NCBI GenBank assembly: GCA_023014485.1
Contig: JAJOZX010009084.1
Span: 1-64,000 of the forward strand
Direction of reading: 5' to 3'
DNA: 64,000 bases
From: Bathynomus jamesi
Lineage: Eukaryota; Arthropoda; Malacostraca; Isopoda; Cirolanidae
Positions within the stretch are counted from its first letter, which is position 1, and the number at the start of each line of letters is the position of its first letter. The notes beneath the pieces are model-generated. The model did no database searches. It had not been told where the DNA came from and saw only the letters and a list, made by a program, of their open reading frames with translations. Shown here in pieces: positions 53,311-64,000 of this stretch. The position numbers and the translations under genes are program-made.

Positions 53311-55920
53311 TCAAGTGTCTGGAGACATTTTAAAGCTTGTGGTGTGGAAAATGTGCACAAAGCAGAGTGCCTACATTGTGACAGTAAATCAACGTCGAAG
53401 TTTATAGTACGAGGCAAAACACCTCATTCGTATTCCACTAAACCTTTGTGGAATGATTTGAAGAATAAACATCCATGCAAATATGCTGAAGCACAACAAG
53501 TTACAAAAGCAAAAGAATCAAAAGAATATGATGATGCAGCTGTCTAGCCATTAACTAGCAATTCCAGTCAACCTACATTGATGGAAACAATAGAATGAAC
53601 AAAAACTTGGTCATTAGAAGATCCTAGATCTATAGAAATCACTAATGCTATATGTAAGTATATTTTATTAACAGAGCATGCTTGGTTTAATTTTTTAAAA
53701 TTTGTCATGCTTTTATGGACCATTTTTAAAAATTAATTTAATAATTATCTAGTCAAAGCAGTAAATTTGAGCAGAAACTTCAACAATATTTTTTAATTAA
53801 TTTTTTATTTTAATTCTTAATCTAACCTAACTTAAATATAACATACACAATTTGTTTTATATATGTATCTGAATAAATATAATGAATGAATTTGTCATAT
53901 ATGAAATTTTGTATGGCAATTATAAATAATCATTATTAATTTGCCAGTGAAATAACTTCTAAATTAATTTATAAAGTCATATAAGTGCATTATTGCAGTT
54001 ATAGAAATATGTGAAATCCATATATGTCAAAGTTAAATAATAGGTAGCGCATTTAGTTATGATAGATATCTTCAATATTGCAACACACAAAATATTTAAA
54101 TATATTCATTGAAATTTTCAGGTGAGATGATGGCACTAGATGCAGAGCCATTCTCTTTGGTAGAACAAGATGGGTTTAAGAGGTTCATTAAAAAGACTGT
54201 ACCACGATACCCTCTTCCATGCTGCACTCATTTCTCCCGCAAAGTGATGCCAACAATGTATGAAAATATTGCAACAAAAATTAGAGAGAAACTGGAAAAT
54301 GCATCAAGCATCTCATTCACCGCAGATATCTGGACAAATAGTGGAAATAATGAAGCTTTCATTAGTCTTAATGGCACATTTCATTGCACAAGATAACATG
54401 AAGCAAAAAGTTCTTACATTAGCAACTAGGCATTTTCCAGACAGTCACACTGGCATAAATATTTCTGAGATGTTAATGAATATCTTAGAAGAATGGGAAC
54501 TACAACCTCAGCAACTTCACCTTATAGTGAGAGACAATGCAGCAAATATTGTCATTGGAACAGGTAAGATCATAGTTTAAATTTTTCATTATTATTATAT
54601 TATATTGATATTATTATTATATTGATATTATTATTATTATTATTATTATATCATTGATATTATTATTATTATTATTAATTAATATTATTATTATACTATA
54701 TATAATATTATTAAATAATAATAGTAATTATTATTATTTTTTTTTTCATTTTTCCAGAACTGACTGCAGCTACTGGTATCAGTTGTTTCATACACACACT
54801 GCAGTTAGTTGTTCATGATGCCATGCTGTCACAGAGAAGTGTGTCTGATATCATTACCAAATGTCGGAAAATAGTCACCCATTTCAGTCACTTCCATTGC
54901 TTGCACCAAACTTCGAAGCATTCAAGAGTCTCTACAGTTACCTAATCATAAACTGATACAAGATGTTAAAACTAGATGGAATTCGACATATTACATGCTA
55001 GAACGCTTGTATGAGCAACGTCGAGCTGTAATGACATATGCTGCTGAGCATGATATCCCCACATTAACTGCATATAATTGGAGTCTTGTAGAAAATATTC
55101 TAAGAGTCTTGAAGCCATTTGAGGAGATAACAAAGCAAGCAAGTTGTCATGGTGAGATAATTAGCTTTGTCATTCTAGCAGTGGCTACTTTACATTCCTA
55201 CCTTTCAAAAAGGACGAAAGATAGTGGAGTGCAGACACTTAAAGAAGAACTAAAAATGGCTTTAGAAAATCGCTTCATGAAACCATCAAGTTCAATTGAC
55301 CTCACCGCAAAATGTTTCACATTTGCAACACTCTGGATCCAAGATTCAAAGGACAATTTTTGAAAGATGTAAAAGGTGCCAAACAACAGCTTGTTGAAGA
55401 ACTCATTCTTCAGGATAAAGAAAAAAGCAAGAATAAGGATATTGACATTCAACCAGCAGAGAGTGACAAATCAAGTCAAAGACAGTCTGCTTTAACTTTG
55501 TCAGAAGAGACCCATGAGGATATTTGGGCTTGTTTTGACCAACTACTCAAAAGAAACACCGATCAGGAAGACAGCAGTACTAGTGCTGATGAATTAGTGG
55601 AAACTCCCGAAAGTATAAAAAAATGTAATATAATAAGCCCCAAAAATAAAGAGTTGAAATCAAAGAAAGTAATCTTTAATTCAGAAATAGAAAAATATTT
55701 GTCTCTCACAAATATCCCACGAACAGATAACCCTGTGAATTGGTGGTATAACCATATTGGTGAGTTTAAAACTCTGAAATATATGGTATTAAAGTATTTA
55801 AGTGCTCCTCCAAGCTCAGTTGCTTCTGAAAGACTGTTTAGTGCGGTAGGTCAGGTCTATTCAGACAACAGAAATAGGCTGGATCCTAGCAATGCTGAGA
55901 AACTAATTTTTATTATATGA
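53311..55920 (+). pseudogene. hAT transposase with BED finger and dimerisation domain
   Basis: Begins MSSVWRHFKACGVENVHKAE and C-L-H-C with a downstream H pair (NDLKNKHPCKY), a BED zinc finger. An intron at 53654-54121 (TAT/GTAAGT, TTTTCAG/GTGAG) and another at 54564-54757 (CAG/GTAAGA, TTCCAG/AACTG) can be drawn. Then SSISFTADIWTNSGNNEAFI, LIVRDNAANIVIGTG with the second catalytic Asp, ISCFIHTLQLVVHDAML with the C/F-x-x-H region, NWSLVENILRVLKPFEEITK, and the C-terminal VLKYLSAPPSSVASERLFSA dimerisation block. Stops at 53545 and 53596, frameshifts near 54380, 54895 and 55355 disable it. It is close to ZBED4/ZBED6-like hAT proteins. Confidence 0.9.
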
Positions 55921-56715
55921 AATTTGAAATATATCGAAGATAAGTGTTAGTATTCAAATTTATTATCTATTAGGATAGGAGTTGATTTTTAATTAATTTC
56001 TGAGTTCCTTCTCCAAATGGTTTATTTTATGTAATTGCGTTTGATTTTTCACATAAAAGATAAAGCTTGAACAAAGGTTTTGTTTACTTAACTAAGTGCC
56101 AGATAGTTTAGCTATCTGGCCGGATACCGGATAATAAAAAAAATGCTGGATATCGCCGGATACTGGATAGTAACTGGATATCTGGCACATCCCTACTTGT
56201 GTCCATCTTTTTGGTAGGATAGTAAGAATTGTTAGTTTTTCACTTCGACTTGTCACTTGATTAAATTTCTCTTTTAGTTGTTGAAGAATCTCCAGTTCTG
56301 TATAATCTGAGTCACTGCATGAAATTGGTTGTTTAGTTGCAAGTTCAAGCTTTCTTTTCACAACTCCTTTACTTTCCTCAACTTTCTCTTTGCTTAACCA
56401 ATGCTGTCAGAGAGTTTACATGGTTTTATTGGGGTCTCATCAAGTGTGGCCAATGAAGCATTGAATTTACTAAGCTCATACTGCATTTCAACTACATCTC
56501 CAATGGTTTCTAGCTCAGAAGGGGCACTTGATGAGGTGGATGGTGATTTTTCAAGTGGTTCACATTCAGGGATTGGGGATGGATGATTTGCTAGTATATT
56601 TTGACAGGTTGCACATGCTTTATGATTATTTGTTAGTTTCAATTCAGGATTTTGATCAATCAAATTTTTAGTCAATGCATGAATGCCTTTTTTCACTTTT
56701 CCTTTATGTTTTTTA

Positions 56716-57425
56716 AATGGGTGGGTCACAACAGAACCTGCCCATATTCAAACTGCTGAAATCCATGTTTATCTAAAAAGAAAAAAACAAACATGTAGCT
56801 TAAAAGTCAGGGTTGGGTTCAATTACACAAAATGGAAACAATTACAATTTTTTTTTTATTTTTCTTCAAATTAATTAGTTAGTATTGTACTTCACAATTT
56901 CAAGATCAATTGCAATTACAATTAATTTTGTCTGAATCAATTATAATTACACAAATATAACTATCTATTCTATATATCTAAAATAAATATATATCTATAA
57001 AAATATATATATCTAAGTATAACTAAATAAACTATCAAAGGTTTATTTTCATTGGATGATGTATGACTGCCAGATCTAGGGGTATAATTTTTAACAATTG
57101 ACATTAATTGATCAATTACATCAGTTATCGCTCAAAAATCAATTACAATTACCTTTTATTTTTATTTTATTTTGAATCAATTACAATTAATGGAAATTAG
57201 GATCAATTAATTAAAAATACAATTATAATTATTCAATGTATCCAACCCTGTTAAAAGCTATTTTTGCTTAGATGGCATAAATAAAATTTGGGACCTACTG
57301 ATCTTGTTTCAGAGGTCTACAACAAGAAAAAATGTGCAGTTTTATTTACAGATTGGAATAAATACAGATGCCAAAAAAATCCTTGCTCCAAGGTTTAGTA
57401 AGCTTATTTTCACATGGGTACATAC
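56716..57425 (-). repeat. 5' region of the GFSKFAEL-family transposon, inverted copy of 48890-49604
   Basis: Upstream sequence and first codons of the gene ending at 50593. It matches 48890-49604 in inverse orientation and includes the same nested hAT MITE at the same site. The sequence is cut at 57425 by the LTR of a gypsy element. Confidence 0.88.
56808..57250. mobile_element. hAT-type MITE, second copy at the orthologous site
   Basis: A 443-bp element with ends CAGGGTTGGGTTCAATTAC and the complement of CAGGGTTGGATACATTG, flanked by TTAAAAGT (56800-56807) and TTAAAAGC (57251-57258), the inverse of the duplication around 49061-49519. The shared site, and the same single difference in the duplication, show that the MITE was already in the transposon before it multiplied. 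Confidence 0.9.
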
Positions 57426-58161
57426 TGTTACCGTGACCAGGATTCCACAACCGAATATATATATGTCCCCTTTACAGCGTGAGGCCATCCCAGCCAGGAA
57501 CAGTAAAACATTAAATTACAAAACTATATATTAATATATACAAAGTAAATCAGGCTGCATAAACAAATTATCATTACCCTAACAAACTTAACTTAAACTT
57601 AACCTAAATTTAACAACCTAAACCCGAACTTAACTTAACCTAAACTTAAACCTACAATATTAAATACTTAAATCACTGGCACTTATAAAATAATGGGGTT
57701 TATTCAGGGCGCTTACAAGCAGTTATGAGATCTGGCTCCCAACTCCGTCTCCTAAAAAATTCGGAAGAAAATAACTAATAAAACACCACTTACATAAATA
57801 TCATTTCTCCAATAATTAAAATCTTTAGATATATACATTATATATACATAGAAACCAATTTATAACATACAGCCTACCTCTTTTGCAGAGGACAATTCTT
57901 AGGTTACTGTTGTTACAGTATGCTGTCTCCAAACCAAATCCAATACAAACAATTCCTTTACAGGGAAACCTTCGATGATGTTTCTTATTTTAAATTTTAC
58001 ACGGTTTAATCACCACAATTTCCAGTTCAAGACCAGCTGTCTGCTTCCAAGCAACCAAAATTCAAAAGTCCAAGCACGCACGAAATTTAGCCATGTATCA
58101 CATACCATACAACCAACCACCCAACGGATCATCCAGAAATCACAACATGCACCCTGTTACA
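57426..58161 (-). repeat. 3' LTR of the gypsy element (736 bp)
   Basis: On the minus strand it starts TGTAACAGGGTGC directly after a purine-rich tract and ends GGTCACGGTAACA, giving TG...CA borders and matching TGTTAC inverted ends. It joins the interrupted transposon at CATAC (57421-57425). The 5' LTR is not in the window, so the borders rest on these signals only. Confidence 0.7.
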
Positions 58162-58178
58162 CTTCCCCACCCTAAGAA
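58162..58178 (-). promoter_or_regulatory. Polypurine tract
   Basis: Minus-strand TAGGGTGGGGAAG lies immediately before the LTR start, the expected position for the plus-strand primer of reverse transcription. Confidence 0.7.
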
Positions 58179-59272
58179 TGAAATAAAATTTCATTCTAAC
58201 CATACATTCTGTAGCACACACGAGACAGACAGACTGGTTTCCCTAGTAAAATATTGCAAGTCACTTAAATACAAAAAGGGAAAAAAATAATACAGAATAC
58301 CCAATTATATACATATTTACAAGTAAGCACTCTCCCTATGCCCTAATTAATGAGATCGAGTAGTAAATACCGATAAATAAGCTACCCCAAACCCGCAGTA
58401 TATACAAAGTTATAATGACAAATATAAAATAAATTCAATTGTTGAACAAAAACGAACCCAAACATTTTCAGAAAAAAAACTTTTCTATACACTTTTAGCC
58501 ATTCACATTTGTTTTAAATTAATAAAACTTGGGATAACAGAAAAAATCAGCGAAGCAGTTACATGCAGCCAGCCGTTTCTTTGCCATGCATCTGCTCTTC
58601 ATTTTCATACGATGAAAAACACGGAATTGTGTCCTTGAACATTCATTACCGCTGATCCTGTTCACCAAGCAATCCATCCAGAAATGGCGCAACCGTGCAA
58701 GCTGGCAAGTAAAGTAGTTCTGCATGAACATTCACTGGCATTGATCCTGTACACCAGCAGTTCATCCAGAAACGGCGCAACCATCTAAGCTGGTAATTAG
58801 TTCTGCATGAACATTCACTGACATCGATCCTGTACACCAGCAGTTCATCCAGAAATGGCGTAGGTGTGCAGGTGGTAGTTAATTCTCTCTGGGTCCGTTA
58901 ATTAATTCATAATTTTCTCTCTGGATACCCCCCTTTATGACGTTTCAAACATATATAACCGTGCCAGTGCCCTAATTAATGAAAAAAACATACCTATTCC
59001 TTATTATATTCTTAGTCATTAGCTATTTTAAGGTTCTAAAAAGAAACAGCCGTACATTAATTTACGAGTAATTACTGCCAATACTAAGAATACCCTATAA
59101 AACAAATAGTTAATACTATTTTCTCCATAAATTACAAATTCTTATTGTCTATGACATTCAAATTTAGATACAGGAGTATTTTTTTTATATACAAGTTTAT
59201 ACACAAGTTTTTAATTAGAGTAAAAAATAATCCAAATATAATTTCGATAATATCAAAGAAATGCTACAAAAC
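58179..59272 (-). other. Gypsy 3' untranslated region with a tandem repeat
   Basis: Non-coding between the pol stop and the polypurine tract. 58639-58880 holds three copies of an 83-89-bp unit beginning ACATTCA(C/T)T and containing TCATCCAGAAA(T/C)GGCG (starts 58639, 58728, 58811). No env-like frame is present here. Confidence 0.8.
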
Positions 59273-61905
59273 TTAGACATTTCTATTATGTCTAACCTTA
59301 TACTCAATTGTATGGACTTGCACATTTGAAATTTCCGGCACAGTACCCTTAGAACGAGTTCTAGGGCCTGATTTCGGCTCGAGCTTTTCACTACACACTG
59401 CACTTTCAGTCTGTTCACTCTTTGTTCTAACACACTTGATCTTTTCTAATTCATTCCCCACATTCTCGCTAACTCCTCTCTCTGTCTGACTCACATTGAT
59501 GCTCATTCGACTGGCAGTACACGCATAACCTTCAATTTCCTCAAAGCGTATTTTCCCACTAATGGACAATCTATTTATCGGAATCACACAACTAACCCTC
59601 CTAATATTCAAACATTTATCCTGCCTCTGCACACACTCATCACCCAAATCATCTCCCTCAAACACCGAATCCTCTAACTCGTACATATCCACCTCATTGC
59701 TACCAAACTGTTCGCCATTAAAACTATTCATAGAGGAATGCCTTACCCTCCTTTCAGACTCGCATTTTTCATTCATGATGGTCCCTTGCCACAAATGAGA
59801 GCTACTCGCAATAACCGAATTATCCCATGTCATTTCTTTAACATCCTCATCCTCTACTGGATCTTTCTCGCACCCATTCACTTCCTTACAAGCTTCATGT
59901 AAAACTATTTCGGTTTGTACAGCCGCATCGATCAGCTCAGCTCGTCTCACATTACAGAAACATTCTATGGTGTCTTCCGTTTGAACCGACACATCCCTTT
60001 TCCACTTCAGCACACGATTCAGCCATGTCATACTCCTTTCAAAACCTTTCTTGCAACTTGTGTTACCCAACAATCTTCTCTTATACCTTCTTTTATTAAC
60101 TTTATTTACTCGAGTCTCGCTTTCAAACGACTCTTCCCAGTTGCATCTACGTGTAATCCTCACAAAGCGAGAATTTTCATTGTCCTTCAATTTCAGTCGT
60201 GACTCCTCTAATCTTGCTCTCTCCACATTGATACTCTCCACATTACTAACGGGTTCCACCAACCATCTTTCTATCACTCCCTCATATTCATCTACACAAT
60301 TTCCCAACTCCTTTATCATACGTTGTCGCTCGAAGTACTCTTCCAAATACTTTGGCGATTCCCCGAACAGTTTCAGGTGCGTATGATGCACCCTCAAACA
60401 TTCACTTTCATTTTCTACAACATACGAAACACCCCCTTCCATAACTTTTTTAACCGAGTATGGACCCACATACCTCTCACTCATTTTCATTTTCAAAGTT
60501 CTATCTGTAGTAATTAACTTCCTAAGAACCTTCACGCCTATTCCATAGGGGATGAAGTTAGGGTGACCTTCACGCCAAGTCAATTGTTCATCAAAGGGAA
60601 TAGGTAACAGCTCGCCTCGTCCCAGGGTGCCCTCTGCTAATTTCTGTGCAGGTGGCTTACCAGTCTGCGAATGTACAGTCTGATTATAAAGCATTACCGC
60701 CTTTGTTAACCCCTCATCCCATTTACCACTCGTCCCACACAAATTTCTCAAAAACTCAGTTATAGTCCTATTCACCCGCTCAACTGCTCCATTACATGCA
60801 GGTTTATAGGGACTAGAGCATACATGCTGTATTCCGTACTTGCTCAACATATCTCCAAACATACTTGACCGAAATTCAGGGCCATTATCACTCAAGACTC
60901 GCACCGGTACCTTCAACATTGAATTCAACATTCGTTCAAAAGAATCAGACACCGACTGAGCACCCTTATTCCGAATTGGTTGCACATGTACGAACTTGCT
61001 AAAATGGTCCACACAAACCAAACAGCCAATATACCCACTAAACGTCTTCGGCAATGCAACCACATCTACAGCCACAAGTTCATATGACCTTCGTGTTATC
61101 ACTTTTAAAGTTGGAGGAAACGTCACCATATGTCCCACTTTCATCTTCTGGCATTGCTCACATGTCCTACATACATCCCGAACTACCATACTTAACCTCG
61201 GATGCCATATATACCTGCCCACTAAATCACACAATTTGTCTCTTCCAACATGCGCGAGAGACACATGAAAAGTCACAACTATATGTACTAGCAATTGAAA
61301 ATCCACTACTGCAGCCCACATTTTCTTTTTCTCATCCCACCTCACCAAGACATTTTGAATTACACTCAGATGTGGTCTATGGGGCGCATACTCTCTAAAT
61401 TTTTTATTATTACAGTCCATTTCTTCTCCACTCAGAACCCTTTTTCGAATTTCATTTAAAACTTTTACCCTACTTTGCAAATTATCAACTTCATTCAAAG
61501 GTAAAAAATTCTCCCATAACCAACGCAGTGTTTCCTTCTCATTATATTCCAAATGAACACTCCAGATGTTAATTGCCGATTCATTTCCATAACTTACTGT
61601 AACGTTTCTGAAATCTAATACTGTATCAGCCCTCTCCAAGTAGTTGATACCCAGTAAAAAACATACTGGTATAATAGTATCCTTCACAATCGCAAAAGGA
61701 AACTCATACTCGCCACACGCATTCTTAACTTTAAGTTTCACCAGTCTTGATACATTGAATTTCGCACCAAGCCCTTGTAAACTGGCACACACTTCTTCAA
61801 ATTTTCCTTCTACCCCTTTATCACACAAATGCTTAATCACACTCTCTCTCACTAAACATACTACAGCTCCCATGTCCAGAAACGCACAAAACTTATCTAC
61901 CTACA
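59273..61905 (-). CDS. pol: Gypsy pol part 2: retropepsin-like domain and integrase
   Basis: The frame opens after a TAG at about 61905 and runs 866 codons from the first ATG at 61873. Just before that ATG and across it lies FLDMGAVVCLV, an aspartic-protease D-x-G-A motif (Met for Thr/Ser), followed at residues 60-92 by FPFAIVKDTIIPVCFLLGI and TVLDF, the flap and L-L-G strand. Integrase: H203, H208, C235, C238 (HHCC finger), catalytic D270, D329 and E365 with 35 residues between the last two. A GPY/F-like block (ERYVGPYSVKKV) follows at about 467. The last 330 residues have no known domain but contain SVQTED and AVQTEI. The frame itself is intact. Confidence 0.88.
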
Positions 61906-63757
61906 GTGATCCATGACCATGCTACTGGACCACCTTCATGGCCACAAGATTCCAATTCTCTCTCTCGCTCATGTCCAGCTTCTTTCATAAATAAATTTAA
62001 TGGCATTAAATCTTCCTTCAATTCTCCTCTCTCCATATCCTTTTTACTCATTTCTACTTCCTTCTGATCTACATGCCCTACCATTTCTACATCTTTCCTA
62101 AACTCGCTCATCTTCTTTACAGGATTAAAGTGAATTCCTCCCAAACTCTGCAAATGGACTTCTTTCAACCCTTCCTCTCCTTTAACACGAAATCCAATAT
62201 ACGTAACTGAACATTCAGGTATAAAATGCACCCAAATCTTAACTCTAAACATATCACTGACCATAAGTAAAACTTTTATGTCTGGCATTACTCTGACATC
62301 TTTCATGTGTTTCAATTCTTTCAAACTCCTACCACCCTTATTCAACTTGTACAATTTAGCATGCTTCAGCAGCTCATCCACCACTTTTTCTCTAAATTCT
62401 TGCAAACTCTCAGGCACTCCCTCAATCTGTTGCTCGTTCAAAACTATCTTCAAACTTTCAAACATAGACTGCGTTCCACCGGCCACTTCCTTAATTACTT
62501 CTAAACCTTCTGGCAGCTCATTCCTCAATTCAACCTCACACCATTCATCTCTAGTCCAATGATTCTGCTGTCGAGACATCGCATCAGCACATACATTACT
62601 CTTACCTTCAATATATCGCACTTCAAAAGTATATTCGCTCAAATCATCCATCGTACGTGCAAGCCTGCTGTCAATCATTTTCATACTAGTCAAATAAATC
62701 AACGGCCTATGATCAGTATACAATATAAATTTGCGCCGAAGTAAGAATGGTCTAAAGAATTTTGCTGCCCACCTCATCGCCGCCAATTCACGTTCTATGA
62801 CTGAGTAGCTTCGCTCCGCTCTATTAAATGTAGTAGATGCATACGAGATAACTCTGTCTGTACCCTCCTGCTTTTGAACCAAGCACGCACCCGCACCGAC
62901 ACTTGACGCATCCACGAATAACTCCAACATATCAGCATTCTCAGAATAGTCTGGAAACGTTAACATAATATCCTCATACATAGCCTTTTTTAACACCTCA
63001 AACGCATTCACACGCTCTTCTGTCCAAACTACTTTATCTTTCCTTTTACCTGCAGTTAACCGAGACAGAGGTTCTGCTATTTCGGAACAATGGGGTATAA
63101 ATTTTCGTTGAAAATTTACTAATCCTAAAAATTCTCTCACCCCTCCCACATCAAGTGGTCTTCCAAAATTAATCACCTGCTGTACATACTCAGGCTTTTT
63201 ACTCAGTCCTTTACTACTCACGATATGACCTAAAAAGGGCACTTCCTCACTCATCCACTTACATTTAACAGGCTTTATTTTCATACCAGCATCCGACAAC
63301 CTTTGCAGAACCAGCTCTAGTAACTTTATATGCTCATCAACACTTCGCTCCATTATCAATACGTCATCAAGGTACACAATAACTTTCGTCCATGTAAAAC
63401 CATCTAACACTCTTTGCATTTCCCTTTGAAAGGCTGAAGGCGCTGTTTTCAACCCAAATGAAACCGACTTGAACCGGTACTGCCCATGCTCAGTTATAAA
63501 TGCAGTGAAATCCCGACTGCTTTCCTCCAATGGCATCTGATAATATCCACGCACGAGATCTAAAGATGTAAAATATTTCATACCATGCATGCTAAAGACC
63601 AAATCTTGCAAATTAGGCATAGGAAATTTATCATCTTTCGTTACCGCATTCACTCTCCTATAATCAATGCACAATCTAACCGACCCATCCTTCTTTCGCA
63701 CAGGCACCACAGGAGAACTCCATGCAGACTTACTCGGCTCAATTATATCAAGCATAC
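61893..63757 (-). CDS. pol: Gypsy pol part 1: reverse transcriptase and RNase H
   Basis: Frame of 620 codons from ATG 63755. RT begins IIEPSKSAWSSPVVPVRKKD; D66 and the Y-L-D-D at 128-131 are the catalytic acids; GQYRFKSVSFGLKTAPSAFQ follows the fingers. RNase H: D282 (FVDASS), E321/E323, D348 (YTDHRPL) and D391 (ADAMSRQ) are all present. A charged linker of about 200 residues follows, then ITVGR and a stop at 61893, where a two-base loss or +1 slip would lead to the retropepsin-like frame. Intact catalytic residues suggest a young copy. Confidence 0.9.
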
Positions 63758-64000
63758 ATAATTCTTTACATGGCGTTCTATCTCCAAACTAGTTTCCCGA
63801 TCAAATCTTCTAGGACGCTGACATAATGGCGTATAATCATACAACTCTATCTTATGCGAAGTCAAAGCAGCACGTCTTACATCACTATCACCCTTACTCA
63901 ACACCACCTTGTTCTTCCATATTACTCGCTCCAACTTTTCACGCTCATCTTTACTCAATCCCTCCGGCAATAGCACCTCTTTCATCATTTCCTCTTTACG
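63743..64000 (-). pseudogene. pol: Gypsy pol, segment before RT (partial)
   Basis: Frame entering from the right edge with LPEGLSKDEREKLERVIWKN and TSHKIELYDYTPLCQRPRRF, the region just before RT in gypsy elements. It ends at 63743 in a frame different from RT; a single-base loss near 63758-63762 would account for it. Any upstream protease lies outside the window. Confidence 0.85.

Larger units (their letters stand above)
52616..56195 (+). mobile_element. Autonomous-type hAT element with exact 8-bp target duplication
   Basis: A 3580-bp element with ends TAGGGATGTGCTGGATA and the complement of TAGGGATGTGCCAGATA, flanked by exact CTTGTGTC (52608-52615 and 56196-56203). It lies inside the coding region of the minus-strand GFSKFAEL-family gene, whose reading is restored by ignoring it. 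Subterminal TGGATAnTGGATA-type motifs occur near both ends. It carries one plus-strand transposase gene and a nested Tigger-like MITE at 52787-53156. Confidence 0.95.
50593..56766 (-). pseudogene. Uncharacterised transposase-like gene (GFSKFAEL family), split by a hAT element
   Basis: Starting at ATG 56766, the minus strand reads MDFSSLNMGRFCCDPF and KACATCQNILANHPSP, then KRKLELATKQPISCSDSDYT. It is interrupted by the hAT at 52616-56195 and resumes with KCLNSENTAKVIDFYHLPDV, VSVKGADGRQERKQKSLIL, KIGFSKFAELQPKECVLPGA and KCDQCPRKEAFTDFLTRAF. Further down come AEWHFFATNHGKGPCDGISG and VKRLAARANLQR, then WYLACILDVKPER and FVYPSPPDELLVDASDVLM. An intron with GT-AG borders fits 51002-51202. I know this as a multi-copy family in arthropods and cnidarians with unknown function, containing D-F-A-E-N-Y and D-G-A-G-S-like acidic motifs that could be catalytic; the second is lost here. 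Frame breaks occur near 56370, 52200, 51780, 51500 and 50780. Confidence 0.75.
57426..64000 (-). mobile_element. Ty3/gypsy LTR retrotransposon, 3' two thirds
   Basis: Minus-strand element running off the right edge of the window. From 5' to 3' it contains a pre-RT segment, RT, RNase H, a retropepsin-like domain, integrase, a long C-terminal extension, a 1.1-kb untranslated region, a polypurine tract and a 3' LTR. Gag, any upstream protease, the primer binding site and the 5' LTR are outside the window. Only two frame lesions are seen in pol. Confidence 0.92.

Noticed and set aside
54590..54740. (TTA)n tract as an independent satellite
   Set aside because: It lies wholly within the second intron of the hAT transposase gene.
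58179..59272. Envelope-like gene between pol and the 3' LTR
   Set aside because: Only short frames are present and the stretch includes a tandem repeat; no signal peptide or membrane segment is evident.
59562..62744. Numerous plus-strand open frames opposite the gypsy pol gene
   Set aside because: Antisense shadows of a long coding frame with biased composition.

Overview
The window is repeat-dominated, non-coding-rich nuclear DNA from an animal, most probably an arthropod and perhaps a crustacean. The evidence is indirect: GT-AG introns, animal-type transposons only (hAT, Tc1/mariner, pogo/Tigger, piggyBac-like, Merlin, CR1/jockey-like LINEs, Ty3/gypsy), many (TA)n tracts and CCTAA-rich satellites related to the arthropod telomere motif. 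No mitochondrial, bacterial or viral genome segment is seen. Nearly every recognisable protein belongs to a transposable element, and most are broken by frameshifts, stops or nested insertions.

Layout. 1-2825: tandem array of a ~262-bp unit, each carrying a 73-nt tRNA-like sequence, interrupted by two short TIR elements. 2995-9747: two long-TIR DNA transposons whose transposases look related to each other, with half of a mariner between them that was itself hit by a hAT MITE. 9757-15260: a CR1-like LINE interrupted by a mariner and by a hAT MITE that contains a Tigger relic. 15905-18810: a second type of LINE. 18825-20640: palindromic hairpin repeats. 20950-21632 and 31127-31813: two near-identical pogo/Tigger elements in opposite orientation. 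21885-28880: a second CR1-like LINE whose esterase ORF was split by a 3.7-kb LINE with a 7-bp target duplication and a 2A-like peptide. 28975-32725: a further LINE on the minus strand with nested insertions. 33496-38839: a piggyBac-like MITE, large palindromes, CCTAA-rich satellites, a Merlin relic and a hAT MITE. 39628-45572: three possible exons of one host gene, with a 1.85-kb tandem duplication in the intron. 46885-47672: a dead mariner. 48148-57425: a little-known transposase-like gene family, split by a hAT element that has an exact 8-bp target duplication. 57426-64000: the 3' two thirds of a minus-strand Ty3/gypsy retrotransposon.

The elements do not form a pathway. The informative content is the order of nesting, the target-site duplications, the palindromic repeat family, the 2A-like site and the unusual domain order in the gypsy pol. 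Family names rest on motif recognition from memory, since no database search could be run.
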